From Deltaproteobacteria bacterium (GTDB taxonomy: Bacteria > Desulfobacterota > Binatia > DP-6): a stretch of DNA of 5,376 bases. A model generated the notes under the pieces. It searched no databases. It was not told where the DNA came from and saw nothing but the letters and a program-made list of their open reading frames with translations. The position numbers were made by a program, and so were the translations under genes. Numbering within the stretch: the stretch's first letter is position 1; every line of letters starts with the position of its first letter. Below, piece after piece: positions 1-5,376 of the stretch. The stretch is taken from positions 2,676 through 8,051 of the forward strand of contig VBLD01000212.1 of NCBI GenBank assembly GCA_005879205.1. The letters are read 5' to 3'.

Positions 1-220
1 CCTGCCAGAGCGACGTGAAGGCGAACGTGGCCCCCACCTGGCGCCGCAGTCCGCCGGAGAGCGCGAACAGTCGATCCGCGATGGCGGGCGCGCTGTTGAG
101 TCCACGCCGTGACGTGAAGGCGTTCAGGCGCGCGAGACGCTCCCGCAACCGCTCCACCCCGTGGTGCTCGGCCAGCACGCCGATGGCGGCGCCGAACTCC
201 TCGGCCGTGAGGAAGGCCAT
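1..220 (-). CDS. Unrecognised protein, N-terminal part only (cut by left edge)
   Basis: An open reading frame on the minus strand starts with ATG at 220 and stays open for 73 codons to the edge, so the C-terminus is missing. Nearly all third positions are G or C, and the translation looks like a real protein. It begins MAFLTAEEFGAAIGVLAEHH, followed by an Arg/Leu/Glu-rich amphipathic helix (residues about 21-35) and later the segment ALSGGLRRQVGATFAFTSLW. An in-frame TGA lies a short way upstream of the ATG, so the start cannot lie much farther out. No signal peptide or membrane segment is visible, and the visible part suggests a soluble, mostly helical protein. I do not recognise the family and propose no function. 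The gene is divergent from the short-chain dehydrogenase across a 91-bp spacer. No clear Shine-Dalgarno sequence precedes the ATG. The opposite strand is also open here, but its translation is Arg/Ser/Pro-rich and resembles nothing. Confidence 0.6.
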   Translation of the reverse strand, partial: MAFLTAEEFGAAIGVLAEHHGVERLRERLARLNAFTSRRGLNSAPAIADRLFALSGGLRRQVGATFAFTSLWQ

Positions 221-231
221 CCGAGCGGCTC

Positions 232-260
232 TTGATGGCGCGTCGGCGACGGGCTGTCAA
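232..260 (-). promoter_or_regulatory. Possible sigma-70-like promoter for the left-edge gene
   Basis: On the minus strand a perfect TTGACA (260-255) is followed, after a 17-bp spacer, by CATCAA (237-232), which matches the -10 consensus at only 3 of 6 positions. Transcription would begin near 225, only a few bases before the ATG at 220. That would give an almost leaderless message, consistent with the lack of a Shine-Dalgarno sequence there. The -35 match and spacing are what is seen. The promoter role is inference, and the weak -10 box makes it uncertain. Confidence 0.2.
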
Positions 261-298
261 TGGCCGGTGGTGCATGCTAACCAGGCCGCCGGTTCGAC

Positions 299-303
299 GG
301 AGG
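299..303 (+). promoter_or_regulatory. Ribosome binding site fixing the start of the SDR gene
   Basis: GGAGG lies 8 bases before the ATG at 312. It is the best Shine-Dalgarno match before any gene in the window. It decides the start: the same frame is open far upstream, to an ATG at 15, but that extension has no such site, does not resemble the SDR fold and runs over the divergent left-edge gene. Confidence 0.7.
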
Positions 304-311
304 TCTGCGAC

Positions 312-1094
312 ATGGCACAGGATGTGGCCCTGGTCACCGGCGCGTCGAGCGGCATCGGCGAGGCGCTCGCCCGGCGGCTCGCGCGCGACGGCCGACCGCT
401 CGTCCTCGTCGCGCGGCGCGCCGATCGCCTGGAGTCGCTGGCGCGCGCGCTGCGCGCCGCGCACGGCGTCGAGGCACACGTGCTCGCCCAGGATCTTCTC
501 CAGCCGGGCGCCGTGCAGGCGGTCCTGGCGGAGGTCGATCGGCGGGGGCTCACCGTCGACTGGCTGGTGAACAACGCGGGCTTCGGCACCGGCGGCCGCT
601 TCGACCAGCTCCCCGTCGAGCGCGAGCTCGACGAGATCGGGCTGAACGTCGAGGCTCTCGTCGAGTTCACGGGCCGTTGCCTGCCGGGCATGCTGGCGCG
701 CCGGCGCGGGGCGGTGTTGAACGTCGCGTCCATGGCCGCCTTCGGGCCGATGGCCTACAGCGCCACCTACGGTGCGACCAAGGCGTTCGTGCTGAGCTTC
801 AGCGAGGCGATCGCCGCCGAGCTGCGGGGTACGGGCGTGCAGGTCCTCTGTGTCTGTCCCGGCTTCACGCGCACCGAGTTCCAGGAGAAGGCGCGCATCG
901 ACGCGAGCGCGGTCCCGGGGTTCTTCTGGATGAGCGCCGAGGAGGTGGCGGACCAGGCGGTCCAGGCGGTGGGCCGCGACACGGTCCTGGTGAACGGGGT
1001 CATGAACAGCCTCGCCACCAGGGCGCTCGGCTTCGTGCCGCGCAGCCTGGTGGCGCGCGCCACCGCGGCCTTCATGAAGGGCCGCGCCGCATGA
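312..1094 (+). CDS. Classical short-chain dehydrogenase/reductase (SDR, NAD(P)-dependent)
   Basis: A 260-residue Rossmann-fold oxidoreductase of the usual length for classical SDRs. The cofactor-binding motif TGASSGIG is at residues 9-16, and NNAG, which stabilises the central sheet, is at 87-90. The catalytic tetrad is complete: Asn112, Ser140, Tyr153 and Lys157 in the YxxxK motif. The PG motif at 183-184 follows the sixth strand. Arg35 and Arg36 after the second strand suggest a preference for NADP(H), which is inference. The sequence resembles the broad DltE/YqjQ-like group (COG0300), whose members reduce or oxidise diverse carbonyls or alcohols, so the substrate cannot be read from the sequence. 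No signal peptide is seen and the protein should be cytoplasmic. The ATG at 312 begins exactly at the SDR fold (MAQDVALVTG) and has a GGAGG site. The stop overlaps the next start as ATGA, implying co-translation with the split-barrel protein downstream. Confidence 0.93.
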   Translation: MAQDVALVTGASSGIGEALARRLARDGRPLVLVARRADRLESLARALRAAHGVEAHVLAQDLLQPGAVQAVLAEVDRRGLTVDWLVNNAGFGTGGRFDQLPVERELDEIGLNVEALVEFTGRCLPGMLARRRGAVLNVASMAAFGPMAYSATYGATKAFVLSFSEAIAAELRGTGVQVLCVCPGFTRTEFQEKARIDASAVPGFFWMSAEEVADQAVQAVGRDTVLVNGVMNSLATRALGFVPRSLVARATAAFMKGRAA

Positions 1095-1549
1095 CGCGCT
1101 GGCTCGCGGCCGTCGCCCTGCTCGCGCCGGCAGCGCTGACCATGGCCGACGAGCCGCTGCTGCCCGAGGTCGCGACGGCCCTGGCGCGCGTCAAGGATCG
1201 CAGCACGGTCGAGCTCACCACGACCGGCCGCCACACGGCGAAGTCGCACACGCGTCCGGTGTGGTTCGTTGTATCGGACGCGAAGGTGTTCGTGCAGGCG
1301 GGACACGACGGGAAGACCGACTGGTACCGGAACCTGCAGCAGAACCCGTCCGTCACCCTCCGGTCCGGCCCCTACACCTTCCGGGCCCGCGCCGTGCCCG
1401 TCACGGATGCCGCACGGGTCGAGGAGATCCATCGCCTCTTCCTCCGGAAGTACACGACGGCCTGGCTCCTGTCGTTCGTGGGCTCGTCGATCGGACGCGG
1501 GCGTCCGGTCGAGGTCAGTCCCTGGTCGGTGTCGGCGGCTCGCCCGTGA
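1091..1549 (+). CDS. Split-barrel (PNPOx-like) deazaflavin-dependent nitroreductase-family protein
   Basis: A 152-residue protein whose core (about residues 35-145) resembles the F420-dependent nitroreductase / PNPOx-like split-barrel proteins. It has STVELTTTGR (38-47), a HTRPVWFV strand (53-60), VFVQAGHDGKTDWYRNL (66-82), a strand with NPSVTL (85-90) and a C-terminal GSSIGRGRPVEVSP (131-144). Relatives bind F420, FMN or haem and reduce various acceptors; neither cofactor nor substrate can be decided here. The first 19 residues (Arg3, then a hydrophobic Ala/Leu stretch ending LTMA before DEP) look like a Sec signal peptide, which is unusual for this family. An alternative start is Met18 (1142), which would give a 135-residue cytoplasmic protein of normal family length. 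I prefer 1091 because it forms an ATGA overlap with the SDR stop and a GAAGG lies 10 bases upstream. The last 35 bp overlap the end of the convergent MltA gene. Confidence 0.8.
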   Translation: MTRWLAAVALLAPAALTMADEPLLPEVATALARVKDRSTVELTTTGRHTAKSHTRPVWFVVSDAKVFVQAGHDGKTDWYRNLQQNPSVTLRSGPYTFRARAVPVTDAARVEEIHRLFLRKYTTAWLLSFVGSSIGRGRPVEVSPWSVSAARP

Positions 1550-2600
1550 CGCGCAGCAGATAGAGCGTGCCGTGCTCGCTCGTCTGCCCCGCGCGCTCCT
1601 CCGCCTCGCGTCCGGTGCCGAGAAAGACGTCGACGCGCGCGCCGACGATCGCCGAGCCGGAATCCTGGCTCACGACGAACCGGACGAACGACGGCGTGCG
1701 GAGGTAGGCCACGGTCCCGGGGGGCACGACGCGCGCGTCGGCGGCGATCGAGCGGCCCGGGGTGAGCGTGACGCCGAGACTCCCGACCGGCTCGCCGCCC
1801 GCCACGCGAAAGAACGTGTAGCGCTCGTTCTCGGCCAGCAGCGCCGGCTGCTGTCCCGGGTGCGCGGCGAGGTACTGGCGGATCGCCGGAATCGTCGCCT
1901 GTCCGGCGGGAAGAAGCCCGCGCGCGACGAGCGTCTGCGCGAGGCTCCGGTACGGACGGCCGTTGGTCCCCGCGTAGCGCACGCCGAGTATCCGGCCGTC
2001 GTCCAGACGGAGCCGTCCGGAGCCCTGCACGTGCAGCAGGAAGAGCGCCAACGGATCGTCGGTCCAGGCGATCTCGAGGCGGCGGCCGGCGAGCGCGCCG
2101 GCCTCGATCTCGGCGCGCGACGGATAAGGCACGATGCGCCCGCCCTGGAGGCGGCCGGTCAGCGTGCCGCAACGGCATCCGGAGCCGAAGGCGCTCGGAT
2201 CGACGTCGACGAGATCCGGCGGCCGAGCGTAGAGCGGATGGCGGAACGTGCGGTCGGGGCGCAGGCGCGCGGCGAGCTCGGGTTCGTAGTAGGCGGTGGT
2301 GAGGATCGGGTCGTCCAGCCGGACCAGCCGGAAACGATCGCCGAAGGCCTTTCGGCGCGCGCCGGGGTCGGGCTCGCGCCTGAGCGTCTCGAGCAGGGCC
2401 CGCGCCGCCGCCACCGACCCGGCATCCCCGGCCCGTTCCCAGACCGGCACCGTGCGCTCGATCGCAGTCTCGAGCGATGCCAGGTCGAGGTCGTCGAGCA
2501 GCGGCGGGAGGTCGCGCGCGGCGACCGGGAGCGGCGCGACGGGGGCACGGAGCGCGCAGGCGGTCGCGAGGACGAGCGTCGCGAGGGCGCGAACCGTCAC
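1515..2600 (-). CDS. mltA: MltA-type membrane-bound lytic murein transglycosylase (GH102), probable lipoprotein
   Basis: A 361-residue enzyme expected to cleave the MurNAc-GlcNAc bond of peptidoglycan with formation of 1,6-anhydroMurNAc, working from the periplasmic face of the outer membrane. The N-terminus has a short hydrophobic signal ending LATAC, with Cys15 as the likely lipidated residue; the box is weaker than the usual LAGC. The MltA domain spans about residues 95-270: TTAYYEPE (101-108), FRHPLYARPPDL (119-130), YPSRAEIEAGAL (159-170), LHVQGSGRLRL (189-199) and RYAGTNGRPYRSL (208-220). The 3D domain follows at about 272-350, with aspartates at 288, 313 (VSQDSGSAI, matching the catalytic Asp308 of E. 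coli MltA) and 324 (ARVDVFLGTG). The protein appears complete and active. It starts at GTG 2600, whose GTGA overlaps the aminotransferase stop, and no other upstream start is convincing. No Shine-Dalgarno site is seen, so expression probably depends on translational coupling. Its tail overlaps the plus-strand reductase gene. Confidence 0.93.
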   Translation of the reverse strand: MTVRALATLVLATACALRAPVAPLPVAARDLPPLLDDLDLASLETAIERTVPVWERAGDAGSVAAARALLETLRREPDPGARRKAFGDRFRLVRLDDPILTTAYYEPELAARLRPDRTFRHPLYARPPDLVDVDPSAFGSGCRCGTLTGRLQGGRIVPYPSRAEIEAGALAGRRLEIAWTDDPLALFLLHVQGSGRLRLDDGRILGVRYAGTNGRPYRSLAQTLVARGLLPAGQATIPAIRQYLAAHPGQQPALLAENERYTFFRVAGGEPVGSLGVTLTPGRSIAADARVVPPGTVAYLRTPSFVRFVVSQDSGSAIVGARVDVFLGTGREAEERAGQTSEHGTLYLLRVTGEPPTPTRD

Positions 2601-3778
2601 GCCGCGTAGGCTGCCTGCGCGGCGCTCACCGCCACCCCGGGGACGACGGAACGGCCCTCCGCGCGCAGCGCGTCCTCGAGCGCGGCGAGCAGGAGGAGGA
2701 CGTGCGTGCGGCGGCTCGACTCGCCCATGAGCCCGATCCGCCACACCCGCCCCTTCGTCGGCCCGAGACCGCCGCCGATCTCGATGCCGTGCGCCTCGAG
2801 GAGCCGCCGGCGCACGCGTGCCTCGTCGACGCCCTCCGGTACCGTGACGGCGTTCAGCATCGGCAGGCGGTGGCCCTCCTCGGCCGCCAGGGCCAGACCG
2901 AGACCTCCGAGGCCTGCGGCGAGCGCCTGATGGTTCAGGCGGTGGCGGGCGAAGCGGGCCGCGAGACCCTCCTCGGCGACCAGCCGGAGCGCCTCCCGCA
3001 GCGCGTAGTTCATCGAGATGGGCGCGGTGTGATGGTAGACGCGCTCCTCGCCCCAGTAGCGCTCGAGCAGGGTCAGATCGAGATACCAGCTCTGCACCGG
3101 CGTCTTCCGCCGGCGGAGCGTCTCGACCGCGCGGGGACCGAAGGTCAACGGCGACAGGCCCGGCGGGCACGACAGGCACTTCTGTGTCCCGCTGTACGCG
3201 GCGTCGACGCCCCAGCGGTCGATCTCGACCGGCACGCCCGCCAGCGACGTCACGCAGTCGGCGAGGAAGAGCGCGCCGTGGTCGTGCGCGAGCCGCACCG
3301 CGTCCTCGAGCGGCTGCCAGGCGCCGGTCGACGTCTCGGCGTGGACGAGCGCGACGAGCTTCGGCTGCCGGCAGTTCTTGAGCGCTGCCTCCACCTGCTC
3401 GGCACGCACCACGCGACCCCACGGCGCCTCGACGCGCACCACCACCGCACCCGCCCGCGTGGCGACCTCGGCGAGACGCGTGCCGAAGACGCCGTTCACG
3501 CCCACCACGATCTCGTCGCCCGGCTCCACCAGGTTGACCACGCAGGCTTCCATGCCGGCGCTTCCGGTGCCGGAGATGGGAATGGTGAGCGCGTTCTCGG
3601 TGGCGAACACGAAGCGGAGGAGCGCCTTCACCTCCTCCATCATGGCGACGAAGACCGGATCGAGGTGGCCCACGAGCGGCGCCGCCATCGCCGCCAGCAC
3701 GCGCGGGTGGACGTCGGACGGACCGGGGCCGAGGAGAATGCGCCCGGGCGGCGCGAAGGCGCCGGGGACCGTGGTCAC
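2597..3778 (-). CDS. Class V PLP aminotransferase, alanine/serine-glyoxylate aminotransferase family
   Basis: A 393-residue fold-type I aminotransferase of normal family length. Near the N-terminus is RILLGPGPS (13-21), typical of alanine-glyoxylate and serine-glyoxylate aminotransferases. Then come SGTGSAGMEA (69-78, PLP phosphate and ring contacts), HAETSTG (146-152), LADCVTSLAG (172-181) with Asp174 pairing with the pyridine nitrogen, and SGTQKCLSCPPG (196-207) with Lys200 as the PLP Schiff-base lysine. YHHTAPISMNYALREAL (248-264) and WRIGLMG (346-352) follow, with Arg347 likely holding the substrate carboxylate. The expected reaction is glyoxylate plus alanine or serine giving glycine plus pyruvate or hydroxypyruvate. 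The divergent neighbour makes glyoxylate, which supports this. Relatives also act on hydroxykynurenine, isoleucine-type donors or ureidoglycine, so the donor is unproven. GTG at 3778 is chosen because the next in-frame Met (residue 31) falls beyond the GPGPS motif. No Shine-Dalgarno site precedes it. The stop overlaps the mltA start. Confidence 0.92.
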   Translation of the reverse strand: MTTVPGAFAPPGRILLGPGPSDVHPRVLAAMAAPLVGHLDPVFVAMMEEVKALLRFVFATENALTIPISGTGSAGMEACVVNLVEPGDEIVVGVNGVFGTRLAEVATRAGAVVVRVEAPWGRVVRAEQVEAALKNCRQPKLVALVHAETSTGAWQPLEDAVRLAHDHGALFLADCVTSLAGVPVEIDRWGVDAAYSGTQKCLSCPPGLSPLTFGPRAVETLRRRKTPVQSWYLDLTLLERYWGEERVYHHTAPISMNYALREALRLVAEEGLAARFARHRLNHQALAAGLGGLGLALAAEEGHRLPMLNAVTVPEGVDEARVRRRLLEAHGIEIGGGLGPTKGRVWRIGLMGESSRRTHVLLLLAALEDALRAEGRSVVPGVAVSAAQAAYAA

Positions 3779-3826
3779 GGCGGCGCACTGTACACGAGCG
3801 GGGACCGCGGCTACAAATCCGCTCCG
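3779..3826. promoter_or_regulatory. Divergent spacer with a possible two-way promoter
   Basis: This 48-bp gap separates the aminotransferase (minus) from glcD (plus). On the plus strand TGTACA (3789-3794) and TACAAA (3812-3817), each matching the sigma-70 boxes at 4 of 6 positions, are 17 bp apart; transcription would start near 3824, right at the GTG of glcD. On the minus strand the same two blocks read TTTGTA and TGTACA with the same spacing and would start near 3782, just before the aminotransferase GTG, but the match is weaker. Neither gene has a Shine-Dalgarno sequence, which agrees with leaderless messages. The boxes are visible; their use is inference. Confidence 0.3.
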
Positions 3827-5254
3827 GTGCTGCCGGCCGCGCTCGTCGCCCGTCTGCGCGCCGTCGTCGGTGCCGACGGCGTCATCGACCGGCCCGAGGC
3901 GCTGCTCGTCTACGAGTGCGACGGCTACACGCTCGAGCGGGCGGCTCCCGAGGCGGTGGTGCTGCCGCGCACGCCGGCGGAGGTCGGCGCCGTGCTGCGT
4001 GTCCTTGCAGCGGACAAGGTCGCTTTTGTCCCGCGCGGCGCCGGCACGGGCCTCTCGGGCGGCACGTTGCCGGTCGCCGCGCCGGTGATGATCTGCACGA
4101 GCCGCCTCGACCGGATCGAGACAATCGACGTGCCAAACCGCCGAATTGTCGCCCAGGCCGGCGTCGTGAACCAGTGGGTCAGCAATGCCGTGCGCGCACA
4201 CGGCCTGTGCTACGCGCCCGACCCTTCGAGCCAGCCCGCCTGCACCATCGGCGGCAACGTCGCCGAGAACTCGGGCGGGCCCCACACGCTCAAGTACGGG
4301 GTCACGACCAACCACGTGCTCGGCGTGGAGCTCGCGCTGCCGTCGGGCGAGCTGGTGGCGCTCGGCGGCGCGGTGGAGGATCGTCCGGGCTACGACCTGG
4401 TGGGACTCGTGGTGGGCGCCGAAGGAACATTCGGCATCGTCACCCGGGCGACGCTCCGGCTCGTGCGCCTGCCCGCCGCGCACCGGACGCTGCTCGCCGT
4501 GTTCGACTCCGTCGACGCCGCGAGCGAAGCGGTCTCGGGCATCATCGGCGCCGGCATCGTGCCCGCGGCGCTCGAGATGATGGACCGCCTGATCATCCAG
4601 GCGGTCGAGGCGGCGTTCAAGGTCGGCCTGCCGACCGACGCCGGCGCCGTGCTGCTGATCGAGATCGACGGCCCCGCCGCCGGCCTCGACGAGTACGCCG
4701 CGCGCGCCACCGCCGTCTGCCGCACGTCGGGCGTGCGGGAGATCCGCGTCGCCCGCGACGAGACCGAGCGGGCAGCCCTCTGGAAATGTCGCAAGCGCGC
4801 CTTCGGCGCGGTCGGGCGGCTGGCGCCCAACTACTGCACGCAGGACGGCGTCGTGCCGCGCACGCGCGTGCCCGAGATCGTGCGGACCATCGCGGAGGTC
4901 GCCGAGCGACACCGCCTGCGCATCGCCAACGTCTTCCACGCCGGCGACGGCAACATCCACCCGATCCTGCTCTTCGACGAGCGCGATCGGGACGAGGTGA
5001 CACGGGTGCGCGCTGCGGGGCGGGAGATCCTGGAGGCCTGCGTGGCGCTCGGCGGCAGTCTCACCGGCGAGCACGGGATCGGCGTCGAGAAGATCGCCGA
5101 GATGCCGCTCCTCTTCGCTCCCGACGACCTGCTCGCCATGACGAGGCTGCGCGCCGTCTTCGACCCCGAGGGCCGCGCCAATCCGCACAAGATCTTTCCC
5201 GACGCCAAGGTCTGCGTGGAGACGCGCGTGCCCCGCCGGCAGGCGGCGGTGTGA
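3827..5254 (+). CDS. glcD: FAD-linked glycolate oxidase subunit GlcD (or related 2-hydroxyacid dehydrogenase)
   Basis: A 475-residue flavoprotein of the vanillyl-alcohol-oxidase fold, close in size to GlcD of E. coli. The FAD-binding domain (about 40-215) carries PRGAGTGLSGG (69-79), PDPSSQPACTIGGNVAENSGG (131-151) and GAEGTFGIVT (198-207). The FAD-oxidase C-terminal domain (about 220-460) carries NVFHAGDGNIHP (368-379), with histidines usually placed at the flavin/substrate site, then GGSLTGEHGIG (409-419) and FDPEGRANPHKIFP (445-458). The expected reaction is glycolate to glyoxylate (or D-lactate to pyruvate), with electrons passing to the quinone pool through GlcE and GlcF at the inner membrane. 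Overlap with a probable GlcE start favours the glycolate oxidase complex over a single-subunit D-lactate dehydrogenase. The start is GTG 3827: no ATG or GTG in frame lies between it and the aminotransferase gene, and the protein begins in the expected place. No Shine-Dalgarno site is seen. The domain appears intact. Confidence 0.93.
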   Translation: MLPAALVARLRAVVGADGVIDRPEALLVYECDGYTLERAAPEAVVLPRTPAEVGAVLRVLAADKVAFVPRGAGTGLSGGTLPVAAPVMICTSRLDRIETIDVPNRRIVAQAGVVNQWVSNAVRAHGLCYAPDPSSQPACTIGGNVAENSGGPHTLKYGVTTNHVLGVELALPSGELVALGGAVEDRPGYDLVGLVVGAEGTFGIVTRATLRLVRLPAAHRTLLAVFDSVDAASEAVSGIIGAGIVPAALEMMDRLIIQAVEAAFKVGLPTDAGAVLLIEIDGPAAGLDEYAARATAVCRTSGVREIRVARDETERAALWKCRKRAFGAVGRLAPNYCTQDGVVPRTRVPEIVRTIAEVAERHRLRIANVFHAGDGNIHPILLFDERDRDEVTRVRAAGREILEACVALGGSLTGEHGIGVEKIAEMPLLFAPDDLLAMTRLRAVFDPEGRANPHKIFPDAKVCVETRVPRRQAAV

Positions 5255-5376
5255 CCGACTGGGGGGCACTCGTCGGGCCGGCCTGGGCGGCGCCCGGCCG
5301 CGCGGACGACGCCGTCGACGGGGTGGTCCCCACCTCCGTGGTGCACCCGGCCGGCATCGAGCAGCTCCAGGCCGTC
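5251..5376 (+). CDS. glcE: Probable glycolate oxidase subunit GlcE, N-terminal part (cut by right edge)
   Basis: A frame opens with GTG at 5251, overlapping the glcD stop by four bases (GTGA), and stays open for 42 codons to the window edge. The key stretch is DAVDGVVPTSVVHPAGIEQL (residues 21-40), which matches the opening of the FAD_binding_4 domain in GlcE-like subunits, where a VDG-x-x-P motif precedes a VV-x-P-x-x-x-E-x-(L/V) strand-helix. The preceding residues (VTDWGALVGPAWAAPGRADD) look like a short variable leader. GlcE is the second flavin-domain subunit of the three-subunit glycolate oxidase, and its position directly after glcD is the usual gene order (glcD, glcE, glcF). Only the first tenth or so of the protein is visible, so the call rests on that motif plus context. 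Another FAD_binding_4 protein remains possible. Confidence 0.72.
   Translation, partial: MTDWGALVGPAWAAPGRADDAVDGVVPTSVVHPAGIEQLQAV

Noticed and set aside
15..311. N-terminal extension of the SDR frame back to an ATG at 15
   Set aside because: The extra 99 residues are Arg/Ser/Pro-rich and unlike any SDR. They overlap the better minus-strand coding frame at 1-220, and a clear GGAGG site places the start at 312.
221..311. Plus-strand promoter for the SDR in the 91-bp divergent spacer
   Set aside because: TGTCAA at 255-260 followed at plausible spacing by TGCTAA (275-280) or nearby bases gives too poor a match and wrong spacing, so I do not call a promoter on this strand.
1269..2609. Plus-strand frame of 446 codons antisense to mltA
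   Set aside because: It is a shadow of the mltA and reductase genes. The translation is Arg/Ala/Glu-rich with no recognisable domain, while the minus strand encodes a complete MltA protein.
2601..3788. Upstream extension of the mltA frame to 3788 on the minus strand
   Set aside because: It reads through the aminotransferase gene in another frame. The product is Arg/Gly-rich, and mltA has a signal/lipoprotein start at GTG 2600.
2477..3826. Long upstream extension of the glcD frame on the plus strand
   Set aside because: It is antisense to the aminotransferase and mltA genes and translates to low-complexity Arg/Ala-rich sequence. The FAD oxidase fold starts after the GTG at 3827.
2597..5269. 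Very long minus-strand frame running from 5269 through the aminotransferase
   Set aside because: Only the part from 3778 down encodes the aminotransferase. The rest is antisense of glcD, stop-free because of high GC, and its translation is His/Arg/Asp/Gly-rich without family motifs.
1..5376. Mobile element, CRISPR array, tRNA/rRNA or toxin-antitoxin locus
   Set aside because: I saw no transposase motif, terminal repeats, regularly spaced direct repeats, tRNA-like cloverleaf or small paired toxin/antitoxin genes. Nearly all the sequence is accounted for by ordinary protein genes.

Overview
The window comes from a high-GC bacterium. Coding regions are dense, third codon positions are strongly G/C-biased, and there are almost no spacers. 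An MltA-type lytic transglycosylase with a probable lipoprotein signal implies an outer membrane, so the host is Gram-negative. The gene mix would fit a soil or aquatic proteobacterium, or a Binatia-, Myxococcota- or Methylomirabilota-like lineage. No rRNA or tRNA is present, so I cannot name a taxon from the sequence.

Layout, left to right. (a) 1-220, minus strand: the N-terminal 73 codons of an unrecognised gene that runs off the left edge. (b) 221-311: a 91-bp divergent spacer. (c) 312-1549, plus strand: a two-gene unit, with a classical short-chain dehydrogenase/reductase followed through an ATGA overlap by a small split-barrel protein of the deazaflavin-dependent nitroreductase (PNPOx-like) type. 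(d) 1515-3778, minus strand: a two-gene unit, with a class V aminotransferase of the alanine/serine-glyoxylate type followed through a GTGA overlap by an MltA lytic transglycosylase. Its 3' end overlaps the 3' end of unit (c) by 35 bp, tail to tail. (e) 3779-3826: a 48-bp divergent spacer with the only AT-richer patch near a start. (f) 3827-5376, plus strand: a GlcD-type FAD-linked glycolate oxidase subunit, followed through another GTGA overlap by the first 42 codons of a probable GlcE subunit cut by the right edge.

The clearest functional theme is C2 metabolism. GlcD/GlcE, presumably with GlcF beyond the window, would oxidise glycolate to glyoxylate, and the divergently transcribed aminotransferase would convert glyoxylate to glycine. 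The other genes (SDR, split-barrel reductase, MltA, unknown) have no evident role in that pathway. I see no mobile element, CRISPR array, RNA gene or intrinsic terminator, and no convincing new defence or biosynthetic system. The points that merit a second look are gene-arrangement oddities and start-site questions.
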